A stretch of 28,101 bases of DNA from JAFGSZ01 sp964492185 (GCA_964492185.1 CAZBJH010000033.1:1-28101), one strand, 5' to 3'. Counted from the stretch's first letter, positions 7,586-17,080 are shown. Notes: generated by a model not told the origin, from the sequence alone. Translations and numbers: made by a program.

Positions 7586-8077
7586 CTATTTCCTGGTGAG
7601 AGTAATGAAAGCATATGAAAATCCGAGCTTTTCATCAAAGAAACGGGAAATATTCTCAGTCTCTTTCCATTCATCTGTATTATATCGCGGGAAAAATGTA
7701 TCCCCCTTAAAATCTTTATCCAGTACAGTTAAATAAAGCTTATCTGCCAAAGGCAAAAATTGTTTATAAATACTGGCTCCGCCAATAATGAAACTTTCTT
7801 CGTTCCGGGGCAATTTTTGTATGGCATCATCAATTGAATATGACATAATACATCCTTCAAATCTGTCAGACATATCATCTGTGATCACCACGTTACGCCG
7901 GTTTGGGAGGGGCCTTACCGGTAATGATCCGTAGGTTTTTTTTCCCATCACCACTGTATGTCCGGTTGTTAAGCTTTTAAACCGTTTCATGTCTTCCGAT
8001 ATATGCCATAATAATTTGTTATTCCTGCCAATAGCATAATTTTTGGCAATAGCTGCAATAATTGAAATGTTATGCAT
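7586..8077 (-). CDS. folA: Dihydrofolate reductase
   Basis: FolA reduces dihydrofolate to tetrahydrofolate with NADPH in the cytoplasm, regenerating the cofactor that thymidylate synthase oxidises. The 163-residue length is typical. Family motifs are IAAIAKNYAIGRNNKLLWHISEDMKRF at the N-terminus (with the folate-binding acidic residue in the helix), the NADPH-binding TVVMGKKTYGSLP and RRNVVIT, and FIIGGASIYKQFLPLADKLYLT. It is directly downstream of thyA in the same direction. The pair would be separated by only about 33 bp without the 163-bp repeat now lying between them. Confidence 0.97.
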   Translation of the reverse strand: MHNISIIAAIAKNYAIGRNNKLLWHISEDMKRFKSLTTGHTVVMGKKTYGSLPVRPLPNRRNVVITDDMSDRFEGCIMSYSIDDAIQKLPRNEESFIIGGASIYKQFLPLADKLYLTVLDKDFKGDTFFPRYNTDEWKETENISRFFDEKLGFSYAFITLTRK

Positions 8078-8110
8078 AAAGTTTAATTAGAATATGTAAA
8101 TAAACTCATA

Positions 8111-8273
8111 GTGTCTGTCAATAAAGCTGGCAATATATTTAACCGGTCATGTGTCTGTTCATAAAGTTCCATTTGCAAGGCTCGCGCGGTCCGGAAACGC
8201 GGTGTTTACTTGTCATAAATGAGCAATTTTCGTACAAGCGTAACACAGCAAATAGGACTTTATGGACAGACAC
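8111..8273 (-). mobile_element. MITE-like element, subfamily A, copy 2, between thyA and folA
   Basis: Read on the minus strand it begins GTGTCTGTCCATAAAGTCC and ends GCTTTATTGACAGACAC, with the inner third end (AACTTTATGAACAGACAC) in the same relative place as copies 1 and 3. Length is exactly 163 bp. Its edge lies directly against the thyA stop codon (8274-8276). The flanks CTCATA and TTATAC do not form a perfect 6-bp duplication; TCATA/TTATA differ at one base. It is in the sense orientation on the thyA-folA transcript. Confidence 0.85.
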
Positions 8274-9068
8274 TTATACAGCAATTTTACCTTTTATATG
8301 CGGATGAGGATAATAATCCACCAATTCAAAATCATCATATTCAAAGTCAAATATATCTGTTTTTGCCGGATTGATCCTTATTTTCGGTAATGGACGCGGA
8401 TCACGGGAAAGCTGCAATTTAACCTGTTCAATATGGTTGGAATAAATATGCGCGTCTCCCAGCGTATGGACAAATTCTCCGGGTTCAAGGCCTGTAGCAC
8501 GTGACATCATATGCAATAAAAGCGAATAAGAAGCAATATTAAAAGGAACCCCGAGAAAGATATCAGCGCTGCGTTGATACAACTGACAGGAAAGCTTCCC
8601 GTCAGCCACATAAAACTGAAATAATATATGACAGGGAGGAAGTGCCATCTCTTCGAGGTCCCCGACATTCCATGCACTAACAATATGCCTGCGGGAATCA
8701 GGATTGCTTTTAATCGAATCCACTACCCTGCTGATCTGGTCAATATGCTGATTGTTACCTGTAGTCCATGATCGCCATTGATATCCGTATATCTTGCCAA
8801 GGTTACCCTGTTCATCCGCCCAATCATTCCATATACGAACTCCGTGTTGCTGAAGATACTCAATATTAGTATCTCCTTTTAAAAACCATAATAGTTCATA
8901 AATGATAGATCTCAAATGAAGTTTCTTTGTTGTCAGTAAAGGAAAACCACCTGACAAATCAAACCGCATCTGATACCCGAAAACACTGATCGTACCCGTA
9001 CCGGTGCGGTCTTCCTTTTTTGTGCCTTTATCAAGAACATGGCCAAGCAAATCAAGATATTGCTGCAT
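8274..9068 (-). CDS. thyA: Thymidylate synthase (folate-dependent, ThyA type)
   Basis: ThyA methylates dUMP to dTMP using methylene-tetrahydrofolate and releases dihydrofolate, the substrate of the neighbouring folA product. At 264 residues it has the same length as the E. coli enzyme, and the nucleophilic cysteine in LPPCHILFQF is at residue 146. Other signatures are DRTGTGTISVFGYQMRFDL, ELLWFLKGDTN, RIWNDWAD, QLYQRSADIFLGVPFNIASY and the C-terminal PHPHIKGKIAV. The protein ends in the expected place and the repeat begins directly after the stop codon, so the insertion did not alter it. Confidence 0.98.
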   Translation of the reverse strand: MQQYLDLLGHVLDKGTKKEDRTGTGTISVFGYQMRFDLSGGFPLLTTKKLHLRSIIYELLWFLKGDTNIEYLQQHGVRIWNDWADEQGNLGKIYGYQWRSWTTGNNQHIDQISRVVDSIKSNPDSRRHIVSAWNVGDLEEMALPPCHILFQFYVADGKLSCQLYQRSADIFLGVPFNIASYSLLLHMMSRATGLEPGEFVHTLGDAHIYSNHIEQVKLQLSRDPRPLPKIRINPAKTDIFDFEYDDFELVDYYPHPHIKGKIAV

Positions 9069-9228
9069 AAAATATAATTTACTCTTAGTTAATCATATGA
9101 AAGAAAACTATAACTAATATGTAAAAATAGCCAAACCCTGCATTTATAGAAAGCTTTCAGGAAAAATGATTATTCACAGCTGTTAATTACTTTTGAACAA
9201 TTGATATATCTTACCTGTCAAATTTTAG

Positions 9229-9236
9229 TATTTTTG
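9229..9236 (+). promoter_or_regulatory. Candidate -7 box for the AI-2E family gene
   Basis: TATTTTTG matches TAnnTTTG, 38 bases upstream of the GTG start. A TTG at 9201-9203 is 25 bases upstream, further than the usual 19-20, so support is modest. The 9069-9273 gap shows no other feature. Confidence 0.35.
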
Positions 9237-9273
9237 GTTGCATTAGCTGACTGAAACTCACAATAATATTAGT

Positions 9274-10386
9274 GTGAACAAAACGGCAAAATATATTTTC
9301 ATTGCAATAGGTGTTATTCTGGCTGCTTATATCCTTTGGTATTTCAGAAGCATTGTCGTGTATATAATCATATCCCTTATTCTTTCACTCATGGGTAGAC
9401 CATTGGTTGATATTATGGGAAAAATAAAAATCGGCAGGATCAGGATCAAAATACCCAAGTCACCGCGGGCACTATTGACATTACTTATATTATGGATATT
9501 GTTTTTTAGTTTTTTCAAGGTTTTTATACCTTTAATTGTCCAGGAGGCAAATACATTGTCTGCCTTAGATATTCAGAGACTGCTTGACACACTGGAAGAT
9601 CCTATAAAAAAGACAGAAGATCTCATCAGTTCTTTCATGGTTTCATCCGGTAATATGATTGCACTAGAAGATTTTTTAACTGAAAAGATCATGTCCGTTT
9701 TTAATATATCTTTTTTCTCCAGTATTTTCGGATCAATTGCCAGTCTGCTTGGTAACATTTTCATTGCAGTTTTCGCTATCTCATTTATAACATTTTTCTT
9801 TCTGCGGGATGAGAAAATGTTCGCGGAAGCTATTCTCCTTCTTGTACCCAATAAGCATGTAGAAGCCTTTCGCCGGGCAATTTTTTCAATAAGAGGCTTA
9901 CTTATGCGTTATTTTATAGGTATTGTTGCACAAATATCCGGGATCATTATCCTGGTGACTATCGGTTTAACCATCATTGGTGTGGGGTTCAGGCACAGCC
10001 TTCTTATTGGGTTGGTAGCAGGATTAATGAATATTATACCATATCTGGGGCCGATAATCGGGGCTTCTATTGGTGTGATCCTGGGAATTGTCACCCATAT
10101 GCATCTTGATTTTTACCAGGAATTATTACCGCTTGCAGGATATATGATCATTGTTTTCATTATAGTGCAGGTTATTGATAACATACTTTTTCAACCCCTG
10201 ATCTATTCAAGCAGTGTGCATGCGCATCCGCTTGAAATTTTCCTGGTGATATTGATCGGGGGAAATCTCGCGGGAATATTTGGTATGATAGTAGCCATTC
10301 CGTTATATACTATTATCAGGGTTTTTGCAAAAGAATTCTTTAATCAATTTACTGTTGTAAAAAAACTGACCCAAAACATTGATTAA
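9274..10386 (+). CDS. AI-2E family transporter/permease (PF01594-like membrane protein)
   Basis: The 370-residue protein is an integral inner-membrane protein with about seven to eight hydrophobic segments. Two lie near the N-terminus (YIFIAIGVILAAYILWYF and VVYIIISLILSLMG), one near 65-85, and a cluster in the C-terminal two-thirds includes SLLIGLVAGLMNIIPYLGPI and a DNILFQPLIYSSSVHAHPLEIF segment. The motif PYLGPIIGASIG and the D-N-I-L-FQPLI...HPL pattern are typical of this family. Some members export small molecules or exchange sodium and protons, and this one cannot be assigned further. The start is GTG. The PKD protein gene follows after 13 bases, so the two may be co-transcribed. Confidence 0.88.
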   Translation: MNKTAKYIFIAIGVILAAYILWYFRSIVVYIIISLILSLMGRPLVDIMGKIKIGRIRIKIPKSPRALLTLLILWILFFSFFKVFIPLIVQEANTLSALDIQRLLDTLEDPIKKTEDLISSFMVSSGNMIALEDFLTEKIMSVFNISFFSSIFGSIASLLGNIFIAVFAISFITFFFLRDEKMFAEAILLLVPNKHVEAFRRAIFSIRGLLMRYFIGIVAQISGIIILVTIGLTIIGVGFRHSLLIGLVAGLMNIIPYLGPIIGASIGVILGIVTHMHLDFYQELLPLAGYMIIVFIIVQVIDNILFQPLIYSSSVHAHPLEIFLVILIGGNLAGIFGMIVAIPLYTIIRVFAKEFFNQFTVVKKLTQNID

Positions 10387-10399
10387 CGTATAAAGAAAA

Positions 10400-11749
10400 A
10401 TGAAACCTAAAATACCATATGTCTCTTATCTTCTTTTATTAATGACAGCAATGCCTCTGACTGCCCAGGTGAGTATTATTGCTGACCAGACCGAAGGGTG
10501 TGATTCAGTGACAGTGCAGTTTGATTATTCTGCTTCAGGAATAACAGTAACTACCCTTTACTGGGATTTTGGAAATGGAGAAACAAGCAGTTCTCTTGAT
10601 CCTGACCCGGTAGTATATGTTTCACCGGGCACATATGATATTACTCTTGTGGTTAACGGGGATGTGGAAAACCTTATTGTTGAACGGGATTTCATTAATG
10701 TCTACCGGACAGTTACAGCTGACTTCACTTTTCGTGATACACTTGATGAAAATGACTATACTCTGGTTTTCGAGCACCAGGAGCAATCATTCACACCCGG
10801 GGCAGATTATACTTTTTTATGGGATTTTGATGACGGTACAACATCCGATGAACGACATCCGGTCCATCAGTTTCCATATCCCGGAACATTTGAGGTCAGC
10901 CTGACTGTTGCTGATGACCTGGGTTGTTCTGATATGCAACAACAAACTGTCACCATTGAAGGCGACATCCGTGAACAGTACATTATTGCCAGTGCAACCG
11001 AAGGTTGTGATTCATTAAAAGTAAAATTCAGCTTTACCGGTGATACCGACACGATAACTTCGGTTGAATGGGATTTTGGTAACGGTGAAACCGGCAATTC
11101 GCTGAACCCCGATACTGTTTCTTACATACAACCCGGACAGTATACCGTGCAATTTACGATCAATGGCATTACCTCCGATCCTGTTGTTATAAATGATTTT
11201 ATCACTGTCCGGAGGAGCATCAGGGCTTTCTTTGATGTAAACAATCTTGAAGGCGAGTATAATTACTCATTCACACATATTGATCAGCCTTTTGATACAA
11301 ACGCTACTTACGAATTCTTATGGTGGTTTAGTGACGGCGAAACACGGAGTGGTCAGAGGGAAGTGATCAGGACGTTTCCCGATACAGGCATCTATTCAGT
11401 TTCATTAACAATAAATGACAGCTATGGATGTACAGACAAACGCTCCCAGCAAGTGTTCGTTTTTGATGAGATAAGGATGCCGAATGTTTTCACACCAAAT
11501 GAAGACGGGCATAATGACTACTTCATCATCCGGCCTGTATCTGATGATATCATACTTTCCATTAATATATACAATCGCAACGGCATACTGGTATGGTCTA
11601 TGGAAGCCCCGGTAATAATGTGGGACGGTAGAACAGACAACGGAGTGCCGTTAAGCAGCGGAGTATACTATTATGTGCTTGAAGCAACGGAGGGCGATAA
11701 TCAGGGTTTATACAATAAGTCAGGAATTATTCATCTGTTTGCCAGGTAA
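10400..11749 (+). CDS. Secreted multi-PKD protein with type IX secretion (gliding-type) C-terminal domain
   Basis: The 449-residue protein has a signal peptide (residues 1-22, ending LTAQ). It contains four PKD-like Ig folds with WDFGNGET, FLWDFDDGTTSD, WDFGNGETGN and FLWWFSDGETRSG signatures. They are arranged as a duplicated two-domain unit: residues about 25-187 and 194-355 both start with a TEGCDS motif. The C-terminal 90 residues (MPNVFTPNEDGHNDYF, then INIYNRNGILVW and WDGRTDNGVPLSSGVYYYVL) form a CHU_C/gliding-motility-type sorting domain that directs export through the type IX system to the cell surface. It is probably an adhesin or surface scaffold. No catalytic domain is present. 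Confidence 0.88.
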   Translation: MKPKIPYVSYLLLLMTAMPLTAQVSIIADQTEGCDSVTVQFDYSASGITVTTLYWDFGNGETSSSLDPDPVVYVSPGTYDITLVVNGDVENLIVERDFINVYRTVTADFTFRDTLDENDYTLVFEHQEQSFTPGADYTFLWDFDDGTTSDERHPVHQFPYPGTFEVSLTVADDLGCSDMQQQTVTIEGDIREQYIIASATEGCDSLKVKFSFTGDTDTITSVEWDFGNGETGNSLNPDTVSYIQPGQYTVQFTINGITSDPVVINDFITVRRSIRAFFDVNNLEGEYNYSFTHIDQPFDTNATYEFLWWFSDGETRSGQREVIRTFPDTGIYSVSLTINDSYGCTDKRSQQVFVFDEIRMPNVFTPNEDGHNDYFIIRPVSDDIILSINIYNRNGILVWSMEAPVIMWDGRTDNGVPLSSGVYYYVLEATEGDNQGLYNKSGIIHLFAR

Positions 11750-11762
11750 GCCCAAAGGAGGC

Positions 11763-12470
11763 CTAACCGGGTTTATAACCAAAATACATATTACAGACAG
11801 AAAACGTTAAAGCCTGGTAACCTGCCTTCTCAAATCCTGCATTATTCAGCATATCGATAAATTCGGGCCCCTTCGAAAATTTCTGTACTGATTCCGGCAG
11901 GTAGGTATAGGCATTCCTGTTTCCCGATATTATCCGTCCGAAAAAAGGAACCAGTGTTTTGAAATAAAAGAGATAAAGTTGCCGCACCGGAAATTTTTCA
12001 GGAAGTGCAAACTCAAGCACTGCTATACACCCACCCGGTTTTAGTACACGATAAATCTCCCCGAGTGAATTCTCAGGATTAGTGAAATTCCGCATCCCAA
12101 ATGCAATGGTTACCGCATCAAAATGATCACTGTTAAAAGACATTTTTTCTGCATCTCCCTGAAGCGGAAAATAAATATGTTCAACACCCCTGCGTTTTAT
12201 CTTTTTACCGGCAAGCTTTATCATTTCCGGGGATATGTCAATTCCTGTAACTGAACGGGGATGCAAGGTAACTAGTGCTATTCCCATATCCCCGGTACCA
12301 CATGCCAGGTCAAGAATGTCCTTTGGCTGATGTGATCTGAGAAATGACACAACTTTTTTTCTCCAATATCTGTCAATGCCGAATGACAAAAAATGATTGA
12401 GAAAATCATAACTTCCGGCAATGTTGTTAAACATACTCCGGATTGAATCCTTAGATACCGGTTGTTTCAT
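11763..12470 (-). CDS. menG: Demethylmenaquinone methyltransferase (MenG/UbiE family)
   Basis: This SAM-dependent enzyme methylates demethylmenaquinone in the last step of menaquinone synthesis. The 235-residue protein has the UbiE start MFNNIAGSYDFLNHFLSFGIDRYWR, the SAM-binding DLACGTGDMGIAL, GIDISPEMIKLAGKK, the family motif TIAFGMRNFTNPENSLGEIYRVLKPGG, and RNAYTYLPESVQKFSKGPEF. An anaerobically respiring Bacteroidota would use menaquinone rather than ubiquinone, hence menG. It lies 86 bases downstream of parC and converges with the PKD gene, with only 13 bases between stop codons and no obvious terminator. Confidence 0.95.
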   Translation of the reverse strand: MKQPVSKDSIRSMFNNIAGSYDFLNHFLSFGIDRYWRKKVVSFLRSHQPKDILDLACGTGDMGIALVTLHPRSVTGIDISPEMIKLAGKKIKRRGVEHIYFPLQGDAEKMSFNSDHFDAVTIAFGMRNFTNPENSLGEIYRVLKPGGCIAVLEFALPEKFPVRQLYLFYFKTLVPFFGRIISGNRNAYTYLPESVQKFSKGPEFIDMLNNAGFEKAGYQALTFSVCNMYFGYKPG

Positions 12471-12556
12471 AAGCCGGATATTCGCAGCTTTAATTTTTCA
12501 GGAATTGTTTGCAATATTTGATCTGAGATATGAGCCCGGTTATATAATTTTTCAGG

Positions 12557-15181
12557 TTAAATACCCAGTTTCATTTGTTTATCCTCATCCTCATCTGCAA
12601 TTCGGTTTTTTTCGTCTTTATCACGCAGTTCTTCGGTTTTTGATTTCAATGGCTCAAGCTCCCTTATCGCTTCCACCTCATAATTACTCAAACGTTTTCC
12701 TTTGGCTTTAAAGCTTTTTATCCCGATAAACTCGGCTACTTCAATGATCTCATCATCACGATTCGAATTATCGCCTCCAAACTTCAATTCCAGCCGTGGA
12801 TAGTCCACTTCCGTGATCCGTATCAATTTTGAATCATCATGTTCACCAATAAAACTGATCGGCTTATCTGCCTGTTCAACAGTAAACCGTTTAATATAGT
12901 AATAGTTTTGTCCTGCATCAAAATATACTGCTGACCAAATCTTTTGCGGATCAAATTTTTCAATTATCAGAAGATCATCTTCAAAATGGTTGGCCAGATC
13001 ATAATTGCAAGTCCTGAAACGGCCTGATTTAGTAATTACAAGTAATTTATCATCACCGGAAAACTCACCCAGGTATTTCCCCCGCTGATCTGCATTCAGG
13101 CGCAATACATCTTCATCAAACCATATTTTTCTTCCCCCGAGAGTTGAAGTGCCTTTCTCTTTCATTACAATCTTATGAACAGCATACCGCGTAAGGATAT
13201 TCCCAATTGACCCCTTCCCTTTTATTGCCAGCTCACTGAAATCCAGTTCAAAAACCAGGTTTCTTAATCGCGGGCGGGGTTTAAGAAAAACCTTCACCAC
13301 TTCGGCTTCCCCGTTTGGATTAACGCTCAGATAAAGGATCCTTGACCCCTCTTTTCTTTTTGTCAAATTGTACTCCTTATCCCTTGTCATTCCCGTAATG
13401 GCACAACGTTTCATCATTATCACCCCGTTTTTACCGTCACGGTAGATCAGGTTATAAATAGTCCGCGTATCATTTTTCTTAAACACTGCTGCATGCAATA
13501 CTCCTTTCCCGACAAAAGACTTTTCAGATACTTTTGTTATCTGATAAGAACCGTCCTTTTTAATAACAATGATATCATCTATATCGGAACAATCACATAC
13601 AAATTCATCCTTTTTCAGTGAGGTACCTATGAATCCTTCTTCACGGTTAACATATAATTTCTCATTGGCTGCCACAACCTTAGTGGCTTCAATAGTATCA
13701 AAACTCCTGATCTCGGATTTCCGCGCTTTACCCTTACCGTATTTCTTTTTGATCTGCCTGAAATAATTTATTGTAAAAGGAATTATATTATCCAGATGAT
13801 TCTTTATTTCATCCATCTCAGTTTCCAGCCCCTTCATATATTCATCAGCCTTGAACGAGCTGTATTTTGATATTCGTTTAATAGGTATATTCGACAACCT
13901 TATCAGATCATCACGGGTTACTTCACGTTTAAGGTATTTAACATAAGGCTTTAATCCTTTATCGATCGCAACAATGATTGATTCCTCAGTTTTACATATT
14001 TTAATATCTTCATAAATCTCATTTTCAATGAATATCTTTTCCAGGGATGTCTGGTGCCATGATTCTTCAAGCTCATTCAGCCTGATCTGCAATTCCATCG
14101 TGAGCAGGTCTATCGTGTGGTCAGCAGATTCTTTTAAAATTTCAGTAACACCGAGAAAACGCGGTTTTTCCTCCTCGATCACACAAGCATTGGGTGAAAC
14201 TGATACCTCGCAATCAGTGAAAGCATAAAGCGCGTCTATAGTTTTGTCAGGAGATACACCTGCTGCCAATTGAATGACGATCTCAACATGTTCGGCAGTA
14301 TTATCATCGATTTTTTTAACCTTGATCTTACCCTTTTCATTAGCCTTAAGGATGGTGTCAATAAGCGAGATGGTGGTTTTTCCAAAAGGGATCTCAGTGA
14401 TCACCAATGTTTTTTTATCAAGCTTATTTATCTTAGCCCTGATCCTCACAGCGCCACCCCGCGAACCATCATTATACCTTGAGCAGTCTATCATCCCTCC
14501 TGTAGGAAAGTCAGGATACAATTCAAAATTTTTTCCCTGGAGGTGGGCAATTGAAGCATCGATCAATTCATTGAAATTATGAGGAAGGATCTTGGAGGCA
14601 AGGCCAACGGCAATCCCTTCCACGCCTTGTGCCAACAACAGGGGAAACTTTACCGGCAACGTGACGGGTTCCTTATTCCTCCCGTCATAAGATAATTTCC
14701 AGGTGGTGGTTTTAGGATTAAAAACCACTTCAAGGGCAAATTTTGATAAACGGGCTTCGATATACCTGGGGGCAGCAGAACCATCACCGGTAAGAACATT
14801 TCCCCAGTTTCCCTGGGTATCGATCAGCAGGTCTTTTTGCCCAAGCTGCACAAGAGCATCACCGATCGATGCATCACCGTGCGGATGAAACTGCATCGTT
14901 TGGCCTATGATGTTCGCAACCTTATTGTACCGTCCGTCATCAATTCTCCTCATTGCATGCAGTATACGTCGCTGAACAGGTTTAAGGCCATCAACAATAT
15001 GAGGAACTGCACGTTCGAGTATGACATAAGAAGCATAATCGAGAAACCAGTCTTTGTACATACCCGATATCTTGGTAACCATGGTTGATCCGGCAAAATG
15101 CTCTTCCGTTGCCTCAATACCATTTATTTCATCATCGGGTTGCCGGCTGTTTTCCTGATTTTCTAAATTTTCCTTACTCAT
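12557..15181 (-). CDS. parC: DNA topoisomerase IV subunit A
   Basis: ParC is the breakage-reunion subunit that, with ParE, decatenates chromosomes by passing duplexes through a transient double-strand cut. The 874-residue protein has an N-terminal winged-helix region with LKPVQRRILHAMRRIDDGR, the quinolone-determining segment HPHGDASIGDALVQLGQ (99-115), and the active tyrosine at about residue 140 in AAPRYIEARLSKFA. These are followed by the tower, a coiled coil, and a C-terminal beta-pinwheel that ends in a long charged tail. Alanine occupies the place of E. coli GyrA Ser83, probably natural to this lineage. The start is 28 bases downstream of the parE stop, so the two are co-transcribed. 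That pairing and the absence of a GyrA box favour ParC over GyrA. Confidence 0.93.
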   Translation of the reverse strand: MSKENLENQENSRQPDDEINGIEATEEHFAGSTMVTKISGMYKDWFLDYASYVILERAVPHIVDGLKPVQRRILHAMRRIDDGRYNKVANIIGQTMQFHPHGDASIGDALVQLGQKDLLIDTQGNWGNVLTGDGSAAPRYIEARLSKFALEVVFNPKTTTWKLSYDGRNKEPVTLPVKFPLLLAQGVEGIAVGLASKILPHNFNELIDASIAHLQGKNFELYPDFPTGGMIDCSRYNDGSRGGAVRIRAKINKLDKKTLVITEIPFGKTTISLIDTILKANEKGKIKVKKIDDNTAEHVEIVIQLAAGVSPDKTIDALYAFTDCEVSVSPNACVIEEEKPRFLGVTEILKESADHTIDLLTMELQIRLNELEESWHQTSLEKIFIENEIYEDIKICKTEESIIVAIDKGLKPYVKYLKREVTRDDLIRLSNIPIKRISKYSSFKADEYMKGLETEMDEIKNHLDNIIPFTINYFRQIKKKYGKGKARKSEIRSFDTIEATKVVAANEKLYVNREEGFIGTSLKKDEFVCDCSDIDDIIVIKKDGSYQITKVSEKSFVGKGVLHAAVFKKNDTRTIYNLIYRDGKNGVIMMKRCAITGMTRDKEYNLTKRKEGSRILYLSVNPNGEAEVVKVFLKPRPRLRNLVFELDFSELAIKGKGSIGNILTRYAVHKIVMKEKGTSTLGGRKIWFDEDVLRLNADQRGKYLGEFSGDDKLLVITKSGRFRTCNYDLANHFEDDLLIIEKFDPQKIWSAVYFDAGQNYYYIKRFTVEQADKPISFIGEHDDSKLIRITEVDYPRLELKFGGDNSNRDDEIIEVAEFIGIKSFKAKGKRLSNYEVEAIRELEPLKSKTEELRDKDEKNRIADEDEDKQMKLGI

Positions 15182-15209
15182 TCCTGTCTGTCTACAAAAA
15201 AATGAAATT

Positions 15210-17051
15210 CTAGGTTCCTACCAGATCCTCTTCGATCCTGAGGTGGTCAATAATGAATTCCTGCCGCTCGGGTGTGTTTTTCCCCATAAAGAAGGGAAGA
15301 AATTCATTCACATTATCTCCCTTCTTAATACGGACAGGATCAAGACGTATCTTTTTTCCTATAAAGTGCTTAAACTCATCAGGAGATATTTCACCTAATC
15401 CTTTAAACCTTGTTATTTCAGGATTTGCACCCAGTTTATTCACTGCTGCAATCCGTTCTTCTTCGGAGTAACAATAAATACTTTCCTTCTTATTCCTTAC
15501 CCTGAAAAGAGGTGTCTGCAAAATATACAAATGTCCCTGACGCACCAGATCGGGGAAAAACTGCAGAAAGAAAGTCATCAATAACAAACGGATATGCATT
15601 CCGTCCACATCGGCATCGGTTGCAATAACCACGTTATTATAACGAAGGTTTTCAAGGCCGTCTTCAATACTAAGAGCTGCCTGCAAAAGGTTAAACTCCT
15701 CATTCTCATACACGATTTTCTTTGTAAGCCCAAAAGTATTAAGTGGTTTCCCTTTCAGACTGAATACTGCCTGGGTATTTACATCTCTTGATTTTGTAAT
15801 GGAACCGCTTGCTGAATCCCCCTCAGTTATAAAAATAGTTGTATTCAGCCGCAGATCATCTTTCGAATTATAATGCACCCTGCAATCCCTCAGTTTCCGG
15901 TTATGGAGGCTGGCCTTTTTTGCCCTTTCGCGTGCGATTTTCTTAATGCCTGAAATAGCCTTTCTTTCTTTTTCCGAAGCAATGATCTTCTTTAAAAGCA
16001 TATCTGCAGTCTCCGGATGCCGGTGCAGATAATTATCAAGTTGGGTACGGACAAACTCCGCTATAAAATTTCTCAGTGAGGGCCCGTCCGGTCCCATGTC
16101 TTTTGAACCCAGCTTGGTTTTTGTTTGCGATTCAAACACGGGCTCTTCAATCTTTATACTCAGGGCAGTGGCTATGGATGCACGTATATCTGACGGATCA
16201 AAATCCTTTTTGTAAAAATCACGGATCGTTTTTATCAGTGATTCTTTGAACGCGGTAAGATGTGTCCCGCCCTGGGCTGTATGCTGACCGTTGACAAAGG
16301 AATAGTAATTTTCCCCGTATTGATTTACATGAGTCAGTGCCAGTTCTATATCTTCATCCTTTAAATGTATGATAGGATACAAGCCGTCACCATTGATATT
16401 TTCCGTGAGCAGATCGAGTAATCCGTTACGTGAAAAATATTTTTCCCCGTTCAGGATAATTGTTAAACCTGCATTCAGGTATACATAATTTCTTACCATG
16501 GACTCTACATAATCCATTATAAAACGGTAATTACCGAACAACTCGCTATCCGGGACAAAAGATACAAGAGTGCCATTTTTTGAATCGGTAGATCTTTCAT
16601 TGTCTTCTTCAAGCATATCACCCTGATTAAAGGCTACCCTCTTAACCTTGCCGTCACGGTATGATTTGATCACAAATTGTGATGACAGCGCATTTACCGC
16701 TTTAATACCAACACCATTCAGCCCGACGGATTTTTTGAAGACTTTTGAATCATATTTGGCTCCCGTATTCATTTTAGATGCCACATCCTTCACTTTTCCC
16801 AAAGGTATACCCCTTCCGAAATCACGGATCCTGACAATATTTTCATTTATCGTGATCTCCACGCTTTTACCGAATCCCATCATAAATTCGTCAATGGAAT
16901 TATCGAGTACCTCCTTTATCAATATATAGATACCGTCATCCTGTGATGTTCCGTCTCCAAGTTTTCCTATATACATCCCCGGACGCTTGCGAATATGCTC
17001 TTTCCAGTCAAGCGTGCGAATGCTTTCTTCAGAATAATTTGCTGCTGACAT
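15210..17051 (-). CDS. parE: DNA topoisomerase IV subunit B
   Basis: ParE is the ATPase subunit of topoisomerase IV. From the chosen start the product is 613 residues. The GHKL ATP site includes KEVLDNSIDEF (46-56), GRGIP (79-83) and GLNGVGIKAVNAL (110-122). The transducer has QTKTKLG (309-315), and the TOPRIM domain has EGDSASGS (410-417) and the magnesium-binding DADVDG (479-484). The ATG at 17049-17051 is preferred because AAGGAGAG lies a few bases upstream. An in-frame TTG 24 bases earlier would place this ribosome-binding site inside the gene and overlaps the candidate promoter box. The short length and parC neighbour favour ParE over GyrB. Confidence 0.93.
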   Translation of the reverse strand: MSAANYSEESIRTLDWKEHIRKRPGMYIGKLGDGTSQDDGIYILIKEVLDNSIDEFMMGFGKSVEITINENIVRIRDFGRGIPLGKVKDVASKMNTGAKYDSKVFKKSVGLNGVGIKAVNALSSQFVIKSYRDGKVKRVAFNQGDMLEEDNERSTDSKNGTLVSFVPDSELFGNYRFIMDYVESMVRNYVYLNAGLTIILNGEKYFSRNGLLDLLTENINGDGLYPIIHLKDEDIELALTHVNQYGENYYSFVNGQHTAQGGTHLTAFKESLIKTIRDFYKKDFDPSDIRASIATALSIKIEEPVFESQTKTKLGSKDMGPDGPSLRNFIAEFVRTQLDNYLHRHPETADMLLKKIIASEKERKAISGIKKIARERAKKASLHNRKLRDCRVHYNSKDDLRLNTTIFITEGDSASGSITKSRDVNTQAVFSLKGKPLNTFGLTKKIVYENEEFNLLQAALSIEDGLENLRYNNVVIATDADVDGMHIRLLLMTFFLQFFPDLVRQGHLYILQTPLFRVRNKKESIYCYSEEERIAAVNKLGANPEITRFKGLGEISPDEFKHFIGKKIRLDPVRIKKGDNVNEFLPFFMGKNTPERQEFIIDHLRIEEDLVGT

Positions 17052-17072
17052 TTCTCTCCTTATTAATCGCTG

Positions 17073-17080
17073 CAAATATA
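17073..17080 (-). promoter_or_regulatory. Candidate -7 box for parE-parC
   Basis: The minus strand reads TATATTTG, an exact TAnnTTTG match, 21 bases upstream of the ATG at 17051. The -33 part is not clear. It lies in the 200-base gap after lysS and supports the downstream ATG start. Confidence 0.45.

Noticed and set aside
11750..11762. Bidirectional terminator between the PKD gene and menG
   Set aside because: The 13-base gap has no stem-loop or T-run; termination must occur inside the opposite genes or be factor-dependent.
14274..14582. Plus-strand open frames inside parC
   Set aside because: They are antisense shadows of a highly conserved gene with no ribosome-binding site or domain.
12557..15181. 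Alanine at the GyrA Ser83-equivalent position of ParC as an acquired quinolone-resistance change
   Set aside because: The whole segment HPHGDASIGDALVQLGQ looks native to Bacteroidota ParC, so the alanine is more likely ancestral than selected.
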